A DNA stretch of 64,000 nucleotides from Brachionus manjavacas (lineage: Eukaryota > Rotifera > Eurotatoria > Ploima > Brachionidae). The translations under genes and the position numbers were made by a program. The notes beneath the pieces are model-generated. The model was not told the DNA's origin. It saw nothing but the letters and a program-made list of their open reading frames with translations, and did not search any database. Of this stretch, positions 37,080 through 49,440 are shown piece by piece; the stretch's first letter is position 1; every line of letters starts with the position of its first letter. The DNA is taken from contig JAHQIY010000005.1 of the NCBI GenBank assembly GCA_019054805.1, forward strand, positions 2,525,501 to 2,589,500, read 5' to 3'.

Positions 37080-37456
37080 ATTTACCATTAAGGACATTCG
37101 ACGAGAAATTAAACTACTATCACAAGTTTTTTACAAGATCCAGATAACATGTAGCAGCTTGTTGGTCCAGCTTTCTCATTTTCATTTATCTTTTTTCTAA
37201 GACTTGTCTCTTCTCCATCATTCAATCTAACCCATATCGTTCCATTTTCAAAGTTTTGTCAATGTAGTTTCCTCTTCTTCAGGTTCTTCAATATCTGAGT
37301 CATATTCAGTATTAGGTTGATCTGATGTTTCCATTTCTTCTTCAATTCATTATCAAAATTATAATTATCCTCCAAATCATTATTATTATTACTTCTGGTA
37401 CCATCCAAATTTCTAAGAAGTTCAAGTGCTTGTAAGACCGCTTTTGATCGAGTCAT
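37080..37456 (-). pseudogene. Possible piggyBac-like transposase N-terminal fragment
   Basis: The minus strand starts MTRSKAVLQALELLRNL. After one frameshift it gives an acidic block (DSDIEEPEEEE) and a stop, and then NGTIWVRLNDGEETSL and EKAGPTSC. An acidic N-terminus followed by a 'G-T-x-W' and a 'GP' motif is reminiscent of piggyBac transposases. The match is weak and from memory; no catalytic region is present. Confidence 0.35.
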
Positions 37457-39323
37457 GGTTCAAAAAATATTATATATTAAAGGAATTATTGAAATTAATG
37501 TAGCATAAATTAGAATATGTAAAAAATGAATTCAGCATATAAATTACACAATGTTCTTCAGTAAGTTGTGTTCTCTCTAAACAGCGGGAAAATAAATTTC
37601 TAAAATTTTATAAACCTGTTATAAATATAAAATAATAATTAAAAAATTTGTGGTTTTTTTAACTCATACTTTTTTTTCCGCTTTTCAAAGTCAACAAAAT
37701 TTGTTAGAGAATCTTAAACAAAATAAACCTTATGCTTCATTGGCTTTTAAAAACTTAAAAAGAAACATCTAAAAAATACAAAATAGTATATTGTTTTTGA
37801 TAAACAAAATGAGTCATAAGGCATAATAAAAAAGTTTAAGCTAGTAACAGACATGTACAAAAATCAAGAAAAAAAGTCCGAATAAGTCTCATACAAGTCA
37901 AAGTAATGACTTTTTGAGAAAAATTTGCTATACATTATATTTTTTTTATAGATGAATATTTTTTAAGTTTTATTATTATTTTAAAGAGAAATTTTTTGTC
38001 AAAAAATGTTTTCTTGGTTCAATTTGTAAATATTTAGAAAATAATTTTCTTTTTTTCCAAGTTAAAATAAAAAGAATTCAGCATCAATTGACTCCTAATC
38101 GTTAAGACTGAACAGAACCATTTAAAATTTTTTAAGTCACCAATATTAATTCTTGTCAAGTCTTTGACTTAAATTTTTTTATTCAAAGTCGTCTCTTTAA
38201 ATTATATTGTTTGTAAGTGAATACAAATTTTTTTTTTCTTTAAATTTTTTAATTTGTTTTTAAGCCAAGTTAAATGCTCCAAGTTATAAAACTAAAAACA
38301 TATCTGATTAAAAACACAGTTAGTGTGAGTTGTTCAGTAATTTGTCTTAATATTTTTTTTTTTCAAAATCACACATTTTAAATTATGTGCTTATCAAGAA
38401 TCATTCTTGATACTCAAGTTGAGTTTGCTTTTGACTTCAATTTTAGAAACTCCAATTTTTTCTCGAAGATAAAATTTTCTCTTGCATAAAATCGCCTGAA
38501 GAATTTAATTAAATTTAATTCTGCCATTTTTTATTAAACCATTACTACTTTTTTCTAGGAATTAAAAAAATACAGAAATAAGGTTTGCCTATTATAGCGG
38601 AAGAAATGAAATAACCAAAAAAATCATAATTCATACCATTTTCGGAACACATTGCGCGATTAATAAACCAAGAAACACTACCAAGGATCGATGAGACCCG
38701 GAAAGCTGCTGAAAACAGAAAGGTATGGAGAATCAATATTGTTGACGCTTGTATACCTAGATTTTTTACAGTCGATTGGTGATGATGACTTTATTAAATA
38801 CTTTTTTATTCTTTCATTTTTTTTAAAGATCAATTTTAAATTTTATTAGCTTTTCTTTATGTTCAAAAAAGCGTGGCATTTAAAAAAAAATAAAGATTCA
38901 AGCTTTAAAATATTTACTAAAAAATTTAAAAAAAGAAGAAAAATCCATGATAATAAATATTGACTTCTGCTTTTCTGTTTTCCAAAGACAGTCAGTGCGA
39001 ACTTTCATCGGGACATTAATAATTTGTCCCATGCTATCCAACTGGATAGAAGCGTTCATCTATCTTACTTAGAGCGACGGCTTTATTTTGAAATTATTTT
39101 TATTCTATTTTTATTTTCAATTTTTATTTAATATTTTAATTTAATCAACGATTTTAAAAAGAAAGTCAGTGTTTACGATCATTTTTTGGAGGACATTTTT
39201 TAATTACTACTTTTTTCATGTGGTAGATGCCTACTGTTTTTTTTAATCTTAATTTTAAAATTTGGCTTTATTAATTTTTATAATTCAGAATTATTAATTT
39301 TTATTTTTTTAAGTTTTTTTCGA
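37457..39323. other. AT-rich intergenic DNA with minor repeat scraps
   Basis: No gene seen. At about 38625-38740 the plus strand has a short open stretch (HIARLINQETLPRIDETRKA) that might be a LINE scrap. A GC pocket at about 38990-39085 contains the inverted repeat GGGACATTAATAATTTGTCCC-like sequence. Both unassigned. Confidence 0.35.
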
Positions 39324-39379
39324 TATAAATAGAATATTAATCTGTGAGAAAGATTTGTTAGTTTTTGTTCATTTTAATC

Positions 39380-39674
39380 ATGTCTCCTCTTGTTCCTTCT
39401 TCAAGACAAATGAGATCTCAATCAGAAGCAGTTTAACGTAACTAAAATTTTGTATTTATCAAACCATCCTAATTATCATTTTTGTATATCTTTTATTTTA
39501 GGTGTATTTCGGACAGATACATCATATTATACATACTAGATGTGTCTTAACACATGTTTCGAACACTAATTTGAACGCTTGAGCGTTTTTCCAGGTTCTG
39601 AAAGTCCTTTGCGCCATTCTATGGTTCGTATTCGTCATAGAACAAGCTCTATTGACGAACTGACTTCATTTTAA
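39380..39674 (+). CDS. Candidate small gene, three exons, unknown function
   Basis: A TATAAATA box (39324-39331) lies 49 bp upstream of an ATG. Candidate exons 39380-39430, 39502-39541 and 39595-39674 join in frame to 56 residues: MSPLVPSSRQMRSQSEA, then VYFGQIHHIIHTR, then CSESPLRHSMVRIRH..SSIDELTSF. Introns of 71 and 53 bp fit the local size. The acceptors are good (TTTATTTTAG, TTTTTCCAG) but the donors are weak (GTTTAA, GTGTCT). AATAAA follows at about 39687. I do not recognise the peptide. It may instead be a non-coding transcript or chance. Confidence 0.3.
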
Positions 39675-40691
39675 GTTATTTTACAATAAAACACCTATAT
39701 TTTTCACCTGTTTCTTTAGATTTGTTTAATAATGAACACACTTTGAACCTAATTGATTTTTTTTTAATTTTATAAAGGTAATTATTGTAAGCCCTTAAGA
39801 CATTTTTTAATTTTTTATCGTTATAAATTTTAAAATACACTTTTCGATTTCAAAAAATAGAAAAATTAGATTAAAAATTTTAATGCTTTATTTAAAAAAA
39901 AATTAAATTCAAAATTCATACAATAACTGATATTTTCATAAAAAATCGATAGAAAATTATCTTGCAAATTAAAATAATAATTTTTAATTTAGTAAGAATT
40001 TTTATTTAAAGAGAATAATCAAATAGTTTTATAAAATATAAAATTAAATCAATTTTCGTAGGTACAAAATTTATAATTTAGAAAAAGTTTAATTATTACG
40101 CTGCTACTAACTATTTTGCCAAATAAATAATTCTAAAACATTCAAATAGCTCTAAAAATGTGCATTAGTTTTTCGATATAGTATAAAAAATTGTATGTTT
40201 GAATGAAATACCACAAAGTATTTTTAATGCATTCATTAGTTTCAAATGGTATATTCGTGATAAAGTTTTTAGTTTTTGTAGTGCGTAGAGAAGGTGAAGA
40301 AAAACTTTATTGCAGCCTGATTTTATCTGCTACTAACGATATTAAAATAATACTTAAAATTTAACTTTAGAAATAATTAATTCAGATTTTAAGTTTTAAA
40401 TTTTGAAGGAATTATCATAAAAAGAAGAATTATCATTTCTGATTGATAACATACAATTAAACTATATGTATCAGAAAATATTTATTTTTAATAAAAATCT
40501 TTCTCTTTTTGAAATAAAATATCAATCGATGCATCTGATCTTATGCGGGTCAATAAATGAACTTGGCACCATTAAGAATAAATTTAGAAATACTATTTTT
40601 ATATATTATCAGCCAAGTATATCTTTTCATAAATATTTCTATTCAGCATTGTTGGTTTGAACCTAATAAGAAGAAAACTATTTCAGATATA

Positions 40692-43600
40692 ATGAGATTA
40701 TCGTCAAACGATTTTTTATTGTTGACATGCTTTATAATTGCAATACTTAACATTAAATGCAACAAGATTTCGCTATTTAAAAAAGTAACAGTTGAACCAA
40801 ATGGCACACTTGTTTTAAACGATGAATTAGACACAACTCTTAAAAATTCACGTTTTTTGCTTGCAATAACCATTAAAGATAATGCTCATTCTTTACCAAC
40901 TTTTTTGGCAACTTTGGAAGAAATTAAATGTCCCAATGCAGATAAAAAGTGTGACTTATGGTCAGTATTAAATCTTTTAAGTTTGACCGATATTTAATTT
41001 TATTAATATTTAGGCTTATATTTGACAGATGTTTGGATAACAGCTACGAAATTTTCACAAATTGGCTCTCAAAAACGCGACTATTATTTGATACCATTTT
41101 AATGATAGATACCAATAATGATGAGAAAACAAAGAAAAATCATGTAATTGAAAAATTTCATTAATTTATAGTATAAAATTGATTTAGTAAATTAAATTTT
41201 TTTTTGAGTTAAATTAGACAAATTAAATTTTTTCAGTCTGATTAACAATTCTTAATTCAAGATTAAAATTTAGTTTCGAATAGTAAGAAAATTATCGCAA
41301 AATGAACTTTTAGTTAAATTTTAATTTGAACTGAAAAAAATTATTTAAAACATCGTAATTTTTTAATCTGATTTTAAGATCGGATTAATTTTTTAAATTA
41401 AACTCAAGAAAATAAACCATTTTAAAAAGTTGTTTTGAAAATAAAATTAATACAAGATGGCGTTGTGATTTTCAATTAAAAATTGAAAAAGAAAGCTTAA
41501 TCTTATATCCGAAGACCTTTGATTTAAATAAATGGACTAATAATCCTAAAGCCTTTAGCTTGAGCCCTTTAGCCTTGGCAAGTTCAGCTTTAAACTCACC
41601 TTTATTATTTTAATAAATACTCACAAATCGTTAATTATCTTTTGACCATGATACATTGATGACTCATCGGTTCGGAGTCCGTTCTTTTTTATAGTTCAGC
41701 GTTTGAAAGTGTATCAAGCCAGCTAATTCGGATAATTTTATTTAGGCTTCCAGTATGAAAGGTATCAGACTTTTTCTATCAGTCTCAGATACCTCTCAAC
41801 ATTCGCTTCCGTACATTAGTGTTGCATTAACTTCACCCTACAACTTAAGCTTCGTTTCCTTGTTCTAGCTGCCGACTTCTATGCTTATCGGAGTCTAACA
41901 AAGGCATCTTTTACTTTACCTAGTTTACTCTTAATGTCTTTATGTGTTACCATTGTTGCACTTATGATGGTTCTCAAGTTTGTCAATGATTTTTGGGCTA
42001 TGGATGATTATCGAACTGTCCTACTTGGTGTTTATGCTTGTTTCGTTGTTCTCTAGGTCTTCAGTTTTTTTGGTCATTAATACCAAATGTCTTGCTGTAA
42101 GCCCCCACTGTATACCTATCGAGTCGTCATCTGTTGACATAGTCAATCAGAATCAAGGAAAGATTAAGAGAGAAACGCAGCCCAAGCTGACTATGGTCAC
42201 CTTTTGAAGTTTTCAGATTTTCTTTCTTCTCATAGGAGTTTTATCAAGTTTACTATCTTTTGTGGCAGACAATAAGATCTAAATATGGCCCACTAGGTTT
42301 CTCTGTTGATGCTATCAAAAGCTTTTAAATTTTATGAAGTTTATGAACAATGGACTGCTTCCAAACTTTTTTCTTTGATATTTCTAAGAGCAAATATCTG
42401 GTCTTTGTAGCCTCTGCCTCTTCTAAGCTTTCTTTGTTCTTTCTCTAAGTACACCACCCAGTGCCACACTGATTCTACTAAGAGTTTTAGAGCAGAACGC
42501 TTGCTTGATATTGGTAGCAGTGTTATTCCTTGCTAATTCTCACAAATCGTTTTTATGGTGAAGCAAATTTCCAATTTTTTTATGGAAAGGCTTTGTCTTC
42601 TCCAAGAATTAATAGTAAAAATAATTTTATTTGTCACATTACATAACAAATGAAACTTTTATTTAAAAATTTTAGTTGGAGTTTAAAAGGATTCAATTAG
42701 ATTTGAAATTTCAAATGTGGTGGGATTATTGTGAATTTCAAAATTTCCAGAATAGACTGATCGAAAGGAAACTATACTCTTTTTCAAAATAAAAATCTAA
42801 GTTTTAATTATCGCTTTGATTTTTATCAACATAATAGTTTATATTTTGCCTTAAATTTTTTACTCTCTTAATTTTTGTTTGATTAAATCTAATGCAATTT
42901 TAATATCAAATTCATTTAGCCCGAGCTTGGAAAAGTTTATTTTTCTAGAAATAAAAAAATCAGAGCACTTGCATATGCAATTGATAAGAAATTCGACTAC
43001 ATATTGTTTTTGAATGGAGATTCAATTTTGACTAATCCCGAAGCCATAGAAATTTTAGCAAGAAAAAAAAAGTAAACATTTTTTTCTTTTACTTTTTATT
43101 AATTTTTAAATTTAAAAAAAAAAATTTAAATTTAGAGCTATTGTCGCTCCTTTATTGACCTCAAGTGAAACTCAACATTCAACTTTTTCCATTAAATCTC
43201 ACGATGAAGATTCAACACAAAAATTCTATTCTTTAATTTACGACCGGTACAAAATTGGATGCTTTAAAGTCAACGCTGTCAAAGAATCATATCTGATGGA
43301 TTTAAAAAACCCAAAACTGAACCAATATTTTCAACAAAATTTAGGACAATTGAGCGATGATGAAGACATCAGCAAACTTGCTAAAAATATTGGCCTATCA
43401 ATGTTTGTTTGTAATAGAGATTATTATGGATACATCCCAGATTTAATCGAAGATAGAAATCAAGCTTTTATACATTTAAGAATCGATCATTTACTCAAAG
43501 GTCCCAACAAAACTTATAATAAACCATTAAAAATTAGCAAAAATATTGATTATGATATAATACCAAAAATGGAGAAGACAAAATTGGGCTTTGATGAAAT

Positions 43601-44506
43601 CTATGTAATAAATTTGGAAAGACGTTCAGATAGACGTGAAAGAATAGAATCAGCACTTGATGACCTTGGAATTAGTTTCAAAACTATGAAAGCTATAGAT
43701 GGACGTTTAATTGACGAAGAGTATTTGAACAAGCTAGGAATTAAAAGTTTACCTAAATACAAAGATCCATATACCGATAGACCTCTTAACTTTGGCGAAA
43801 TCGGATGCTTTCTGAGTCATTATTTTATCTGGCAAGAGGTTTGAGACCATTTGAGGTTTGAGATAGAAAGAATATTAAATTTTTTTTAAAGATGATTACA
43901 AAAAATTACCAAAAAATAATCATACTTGAAGATGATGCCAAATTTGCTCTTAACTTCAAAAATATTTTAAAAAATTTAATGAAATCAATTAGTCAAACGA
44001 AACTATCTTGGGATCTATTGTTAGTAATTCAATTTTAATATAAAACCTTTTTTTAATTTAACTGAAGGTATTTGGGACGAAAAATTATGAATGTAAAAGA
44101 AGAAGATTGGAATTTAGATGTTGTACCATACAAAAATTTTGGTTTGATTCAGCCAGCATACTCTCATTGGACTGTAGCATATGCCTTGAGCTTGAGTGGT
44201 TCTCAGAAATTGTTAGCAAATGAACCCTTGAAAAAATTGTTACCAGTTGATGAGTATTTGCCAATTATGTTTGATAAACAGCCAAATGAATACTGGACTT
44301 CTTTTTTTCCGAAAAGGGACATTGTTGCATATGCCATCCAACCTCCCGTAATTTTTCCAACTCATTACACTGGTGAACCTAGTCATATTTCTGATACCGA
44401 GCAAACACAACTTTTAGATACTTCAAAATTTGAGAATGATGCTATAGATACAAAAAATACAAATGACATATTGAACTTAAAACATCAAATTCATATGGAT
44501 TTATAA
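40692..44506 (+). CDS. COLGALT-like (procollagen galactosyltransferase/CERCAM family) glycosyltransferase
   Basis: Six exons, 40692-40960, 41014-41143, 42920-43071, 43136-43838, 43892-44019 and 44068-44506, join in frame to 606 residues (human COLGALT1 622). An N-terminal signal peptide (about 1-23) and the C-terminal HMDL, close to KDEL/RDEL, predict an ER-lumenal protein. Family landmarks: LLAITIKDNAHSLPTFLATLE, YILFLNGDSILTNPEA, GFDEIYVINLERRSDRRERI, GEIGCFLSHYFIWQE, ILEDDAKF, YLGRKIMNV, LLPVDEYLPIMFDK and PTHYTGEPSHISDTE. COLGALT enzymes add galactose to hydroxylysine of collagen. Two metal-site aspartates differ: the first DxD is NGD (N165, D167) and the second DWD is SWD (S457). Activity is therefore doubtful, as in the inactive vertebrate relative CERCAM. 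The second intron (1.8 kb) holds a LINE remnant. AATAAA at 44569. Confidence 0.9.
41480..42620 (-). mobile_element. Decayed LINE remnant inside the COLGALT-like gene
   Basis: Within the second intron the sequence is less AT-rich than its surroundings. On the minus strand broken frames give MVTHKDIKSKLGKVKDAFVRL, like the 'DIKTRIGKARGAF..L' C-terminal region of RT-bearing LINEs, followed by KSAARTRKRSLSCRVKL. Many stops. Antisense to the host gene. Confidence 0.5.
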
Positions 44507-46204
44507 GATTTGAGAGTGCACTGAGTTTTTAGAATATTTTTTATTAATTATTTTTTCAAGTTTGATAAAATAAAAAATTAAATTAATTTTTTTGCAACAA
44601 TTACTTGCTTTTAAGAGAAAGAATTAAATTCCTATGCTGGTTGATTCAAATTTAGAGTTTAGAGAACACTCTAAAATTATCCTAAAACGGAGAAACAGTT
44701 TTTATTTAAATGAATATATATAATTATTCAGACTAGCATTTAAATCAACTTATAAAAGTACAGTAGTTAACAAATAAGCTCAAATTTGCAGGTTCTTTTA
44801 AAAATCTTTTAAAATTTGATCATTCTGTTAATAATGGAATTATTAAGAAATATTGATAATTCTTAGACCGTGTTTTCTTCTTGTATATTTAAACAGTATT
44901 ATAAATTTTAAAATTAATTACAAAGAGAAACAATTTATAAATACAAAAATATATGACAAATTCATTCCGATAATTTAAATTTAAATTAAAAATATGAATA
45001 AAGTATCTATAAAATTTTTCAATAGTTTTGTTGATTTCTAGATCTATTAATATGAGTGATTCTTTAGTAATTTTTTTAAAGAATAATAATTTTTTATTTT
45101 TTTTGAAGTGGTCGATTTTAGATAATTAACTTAAGCAGTCTAACAAAAAAATTTTGTTGAATAGTTCAAAAAATTCCGTCATCAGTTTTATCTAACCCAT
45201 TCGATAATATTTTTTTTTAATTTTAAATATTAATTGAAATAAACCCAGGCAACCTGAAAAACATTCCTTTCAACTCGATATTAAATAGTTTTAAAAAATG
45301 CTCAATAGTTTTTATTAATCTTTCGTTTTTTTTAATAGATATTTGTAACATTAATAGGATCTAGATTATTCAAGTTTCAACTTTTATCAAAACCACGTGT
45401 TTAATTTTTAAATATTTATGAAAAAGGTTTATTTATGAGTTTTTTTTTCCTATTTGGTTTTTTCTTTTTAGGTCTAGGACCACCAATTTTTTAAACATAA
45501 AAATCACCACATGTAGTTTTATTTTACTTGCAAATAAATAAAAACAACTTTTCTTTTGAATTACTAAAACTTGACTTAATGTCTTAAATACAACTCTCGA
45601 TCAAGTAGAATAATTGATCTTAGTTCTTTTAAGAAACATTTAATATTTTTGATCTAAAAAAATAATAATTTTCTTTTAAGAAAATTTTACTACCAATTAA
45701 TCTAATGCGGATATGAATCATTATTTTAAAAAATTTCTATTATTATTTATCAGATTTCAAACAATATGTAATTAAGGTAAACATAATTATAGGTAAATAA
45801 TTATTCAAATTAAATTTTTTAAAAGATTAGCATTTTTGATGATACATTTTTAAATGAGAAATAATTTCAGCTGTCTCAAAGAATATCTTTAATTTAAAAA
45901 ATAAATATATTACGTTCTAGTGAATCTGAGTAAATTTTAAAACATCAATCTTACAACAAAATAAATTATTTTAAATTAACAAATTTCTAAAATACATAAT
46001 CCTCATGAAGGCTTTTTCAACTATTCCTTTTACTCAATTGGCAAATGCTTTCAAAGATATATAAAATATTCTTCTATTTACATAAAATGATAAAATAAAG
46101 CAATCTTTTATAAACGAATATAATTATCAATAATCATTTAAATCAAGAAAAATATCTTTTATTAGATGATAAAACCTGATTAAAAGACTTGGATTTTTTT
46201 TACA
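44507..46204. other. AT-rich intergenic DNA between COLGALT-like and TPST-like genes
   Basis: 1.7 kb with no coding or repeat feature recognised, apart from the AATAAA of the upstream gene at 44569. Confidence 0.45.
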
Positions 46205-47191
46205 ATGTTGAAAATTTTAATCAAGACATTCCTATCGATCTTGAGTATTTTAGTTTTCGTTAAGCTGATTTATGTCACACAAAATCATTCCAATTGCCCA
46301 AAGCCACCATATATTACTGATGAAACCCATATTCGTATAGAAGCTAGTCAAATAAGGGCACCGAAAATCAAGCGAATTTACTCATACAACCGTCAACTTC
46401 CATTAATTTTTGTTACTGGCATACCAGCCTCTGGTCTCGAATTAATGCGTTTATTTCTAAATCAAAACCCGTTGATTAGATGCGGCAGAGAGACTGAGAT
46501 AATATCTGATTTAATTTATCGACGTCATGAATGGGTACATTCCAAGATAGAGAGCGAAAGACTGCGACATGCAGGCATGACCAGTGATTTAATAGACGAT
46601 TCAGTATCAGCGTTTGTCTTAGAAACACTTTTAAAACATGATAAGATAGCTGATTTTTTGTGCAACAAAGATCCTGATTTATTTTTATATGCCAGGTACA
46701 TTAAGAAAATTTTTACCAATGTCAAATTTATTCTAATGGTGCGAGACCCTCGGAGCACTGTAGATTCATTGCTAAGAAAAGGAGCTCATTTTTCTCGCAT
46801 CAATTTTTTGAATAACTTCGAAGAAGGTCTTTCAACTTGGAACAAGATAATGGATGATTATATTAAGGACTGCAGGTTCCTTGGAAAAAGCTTATGTAAG
46901 ATTGTGTTTTACGAAAAACTAGTTTTGAACACAAATAAAACTGTAGATGACGTGGAGAAATTTTTGAATATTGATAAACCCTACAAAAAATTATTTAAAA
47001 ATTTAACAAATATTAATCTGGATCCAATTCAAGTCAACAAGAGACACTTGTTCAAATGGCAAAGAAGAATGTCAAATAAATTATGGAACAGGCTGAATGA
47101 TATTGTGCCAAATATGCGGCAATTTGGCTATGATTACGCAGAAAGATTACCACTATATTCTATTTATGATAATTTAACTTTTATCTTTTAG
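46205..47191 (+). CDS. TPST-like protein with degenerate PAPS-binding loop
   Basis: 328 residues, single exon, with an N-terminal membrane helix (about 5-24) as in TPSTs. The fold landmarks are shared with the 2.6 kb gene: LPLIFVTGIP, LIRCG-x-ET, the ERLRHAGM helix, CNKDP, KFILMVRDPRSTVDS, and cysteine pairs C93/C153 and C223/C231 with the TPST spacing. The catalytic Glu (E96) and Lys (K155) positions, and R180 and S188 of the phosphate site, are kept. But the PAPS loop RSGTT is replaced by ASGLE (75-79), the Arg after the catalytic Glu is Glu (E98), and the late SKVERS..VIKPVN block is gone. The reading frame is intact, so it is probably expressed, perhaps as a non-catalytic or altered-specificity sulfotransferase homologue. 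It follows the COLGALT-like gene on the same strand. AATAAA at 47308. Confidence 0.88.
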   Translation: MLKILIKTFLSILSILVFVKLIYVTQNHSNCPKPPYITDETHIRIEASQIRAPKIKRIYSYNRQLPLIFVTGIPASGLELMRLFLNQNPLIRCGRETEIISDLIYRRHEWVHSKIESERLRHAGMTSDLIDDSVSAFVLETLLKHDKIADFLCNKDPDLFLYARYIKKIFTNVKFILMVRDPRSTVDSLLRKGAHFSRINFLNNFEEGLSTWNKIMDDYIKDCRFLGKSLCKIVFYEKLVLNTNKTVDDVEKFLNIDKPYKKLFKNLTNINLDPIQVNKRHLFKWQRRMSNKLWNRLNDIVPNMRQFGYDYAERLPLYSIYDNLTFIF

Positions 47192-48741
47192 AGTTTTAAA
47201 ATTTGTACAATTTGAAATTTAGATAGCTAAAATGTCGTATTTTGTCAGTGTCATGTATTTAAAATTTTTATTTTTTTAATAATTTTCTATTAAAGACATT
47301 ATGAATGAATAAAAGAATGTTCACGATTTCACGATAATAAACTAATGATGCTTTAAACTTCTTACAAAAAATCTAAAAAAAATAACTTTTGTGTACTTAT
47401 TTTAATAAAAGGCTAATTTTAAAAGGTAAAATATAAAAAAAAAATAAATCTGAGAAGTATTTATGCTATCAGTTATATTAAATTCCATAATTTTTCCACA
47501 AACAAATTAAATTAATTAAATTCATTTTAAGATTGCTATTCAAAAAATATTATCCGGCTCTTAAGTGTTTAAGCGTGATTTTAGTATCCAATTATGTTTT
47601 CTTTCATTTATGTTCTTACTTTGTTAAATAAAGTGTTCGATCAAGCATGTTTGAATATTTTTCTTTACTCTTTTTTAAATCAAAATAAAACTTAAAACTC
47701 TTCCTAACTTTACTCGTTGATTTATATCTTAATTTGGTGCTACTATATGAAAAAACTTGAGATGAATCGGGTGATGATTATTAGAAACCAAGCTAGATTA
47801 GATTTCAGTTATAAAATTAAGTAATTTTATTTTTATTTAATAAATTATTATTTAAATTATAATTAAAAAGGTTTGTAAATGAAAATAACTTGATTTAATT
47901 TTTGCTTAAAAATTACCAGAGGCATCTAGGAACTTATTAAAAGAAAAAGAAGAATATTTTAGTTATATTTTACTCGTACTTTAATATTCGGAACTTTATA
48001 TTATTAATTATTTTGTAATAAAAATAATAACTACATAAAGGAAAATGCTACTTAAAGGACTAGAGAATATAAATTATGAAGACTGTTAAATTTCAGACTC
48101 TAACAATTCCAAGAGCATGATTAAAAAAATTTCCTAGAATCAGGTTTAAAATGTTCGATAATCGACTGAGTCGATTTTTTTGTGCTAGAAATCGTTTTTG
48201 TAACTTAAATTACTTTTTCTATCTATCATAAATAAATTTACTTTATAAAATTGTTACATGAATTAAAAAAAATCTCTATTAGGCATAAGAGTTATAAAAT
48301 CTTATTTGTAAAATGATCTCGATATTTGCTTTGTTGAAAGAAGGGACGCTCAAGCAATTGATAGATAAACATTTGAAGATTATTAAGACCAAAAGAATAT
48401 TAAAAAATAGATTATGAAATTCGAAAAGAATTAAGATGATTAATTTTTTTTAGAACGAAAAGTATATTTACATTGAAATTTTTTTTTATGTACATAAAAT
48501 AAATTTTTATCCTAATAAAGTCGTTTTATACATTTAAATTTATTTATATGTGTTATCGGAAAATTGTAAAACACGGAAATCTAAAGAATTGAGCTCTTAA
48601 GCGTAAATTTGTAAAAAAATGAATTAAAAAAAGAAATCTCAAGAGTTACTGAATTTTAATTTATTCTCGTAATCTACTGGAAAAATTGTGGTAATGTTTT
48701 AGTAAATTTGTAAAGTAAAATAAATTAAATGATAAAAGAAA
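47192..48741. other. AT-rich intergenic DNA, nothing recognised
   Basis: 3' flank of the TPST-like gene and 1.4 kb of AT-rich sequence without visible coding or inverted-repeat structure. Confidence 0.45.
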
Positions 48742-49340
48742 TTAAGTTTTTATTTTTTGAAGCAATTCAGCCAACATATCATTAAAAGCGCCCGCTTCAA
48801 ATGCTAGTTCATACAATTTAAATTCGTAATCAATGTCTATAGCTCGAAACGTTAGGATAAGGAGCTTCAGTGAGATCTTCATATTAGCCTCGGAGATTGG
48901 CAAAAATACATAATCTCCAATTTTGACTTCAGGCAAGTACTTTTTACTCCTGGTCCTAATTTTCTCAGCTTGCTTTGATTGATTGTCTTGGACAGTTTCG
49001 TGGATTCCAATCAAAATATTAGCGGCACTGTCGATCTCTAGTTCTGATTCTAGCTCTGATGGCTAAGCTATCAGAGTCACTCGAGTTAAGTCATCTAACT
49101 GGTAGTCTTGGGATCGAAAACGTCATCAGGACTGTCATGTTCCTCATTTTCATCCCCTAATTTGTCTTGGCTATAAGGATATTCGACAGCATCAAATAAT
49201 TGTTTGGCTGTTTCGAGTTTTGACCATTCTTCAACTGGAATAGTTATTGAACTTAGGACAAGAGGGGCATCAATTCCAAATACTGCTTTATTTTGGGTAC
49301 ATTTGATGCCTGTGTGGTTTACATATAAAATATCAAACAA
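48742..49340 (-). pseudogene. Integrase-type transposon/retroelement C-terminal fragment (KRBA2-like)
   Basis: The minus strand reads NHTGIKCTQNKAVFGIDAPL (compare 'HxxIGxSPYxAxFGxxP' after an integrase core) and EEWSKLETAKQLFDAVE. After a stop and frameshift it gives IHETVQDNQSKQAEKIRTRS and LPEVKIGDYVFLPI, like the post-integrase 'QAxKM..RS..K..xxVGDxVxVPIP' domain of KRBA2-like elements. Broken by at least one stop and a frameshift; the catalytic core is missing. Confidence 0.55.
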
Positions 49341-49440
49341 AATGGTTGTTAATTTTTTTCAATTTATTTGCAAACTGTTCTCAAAATTTACGCAAAATTA
49401 TCTAGTTAATTACGAGATGAAATCAAAAAATCTATAGAAT

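Noticed and set aside
41980-42207. Plus-strand 75-codon frame in the COLGALT intron
   Set aside because: It is antisense to LINE reverse-transcriptase remnants and has no protein features of its own.
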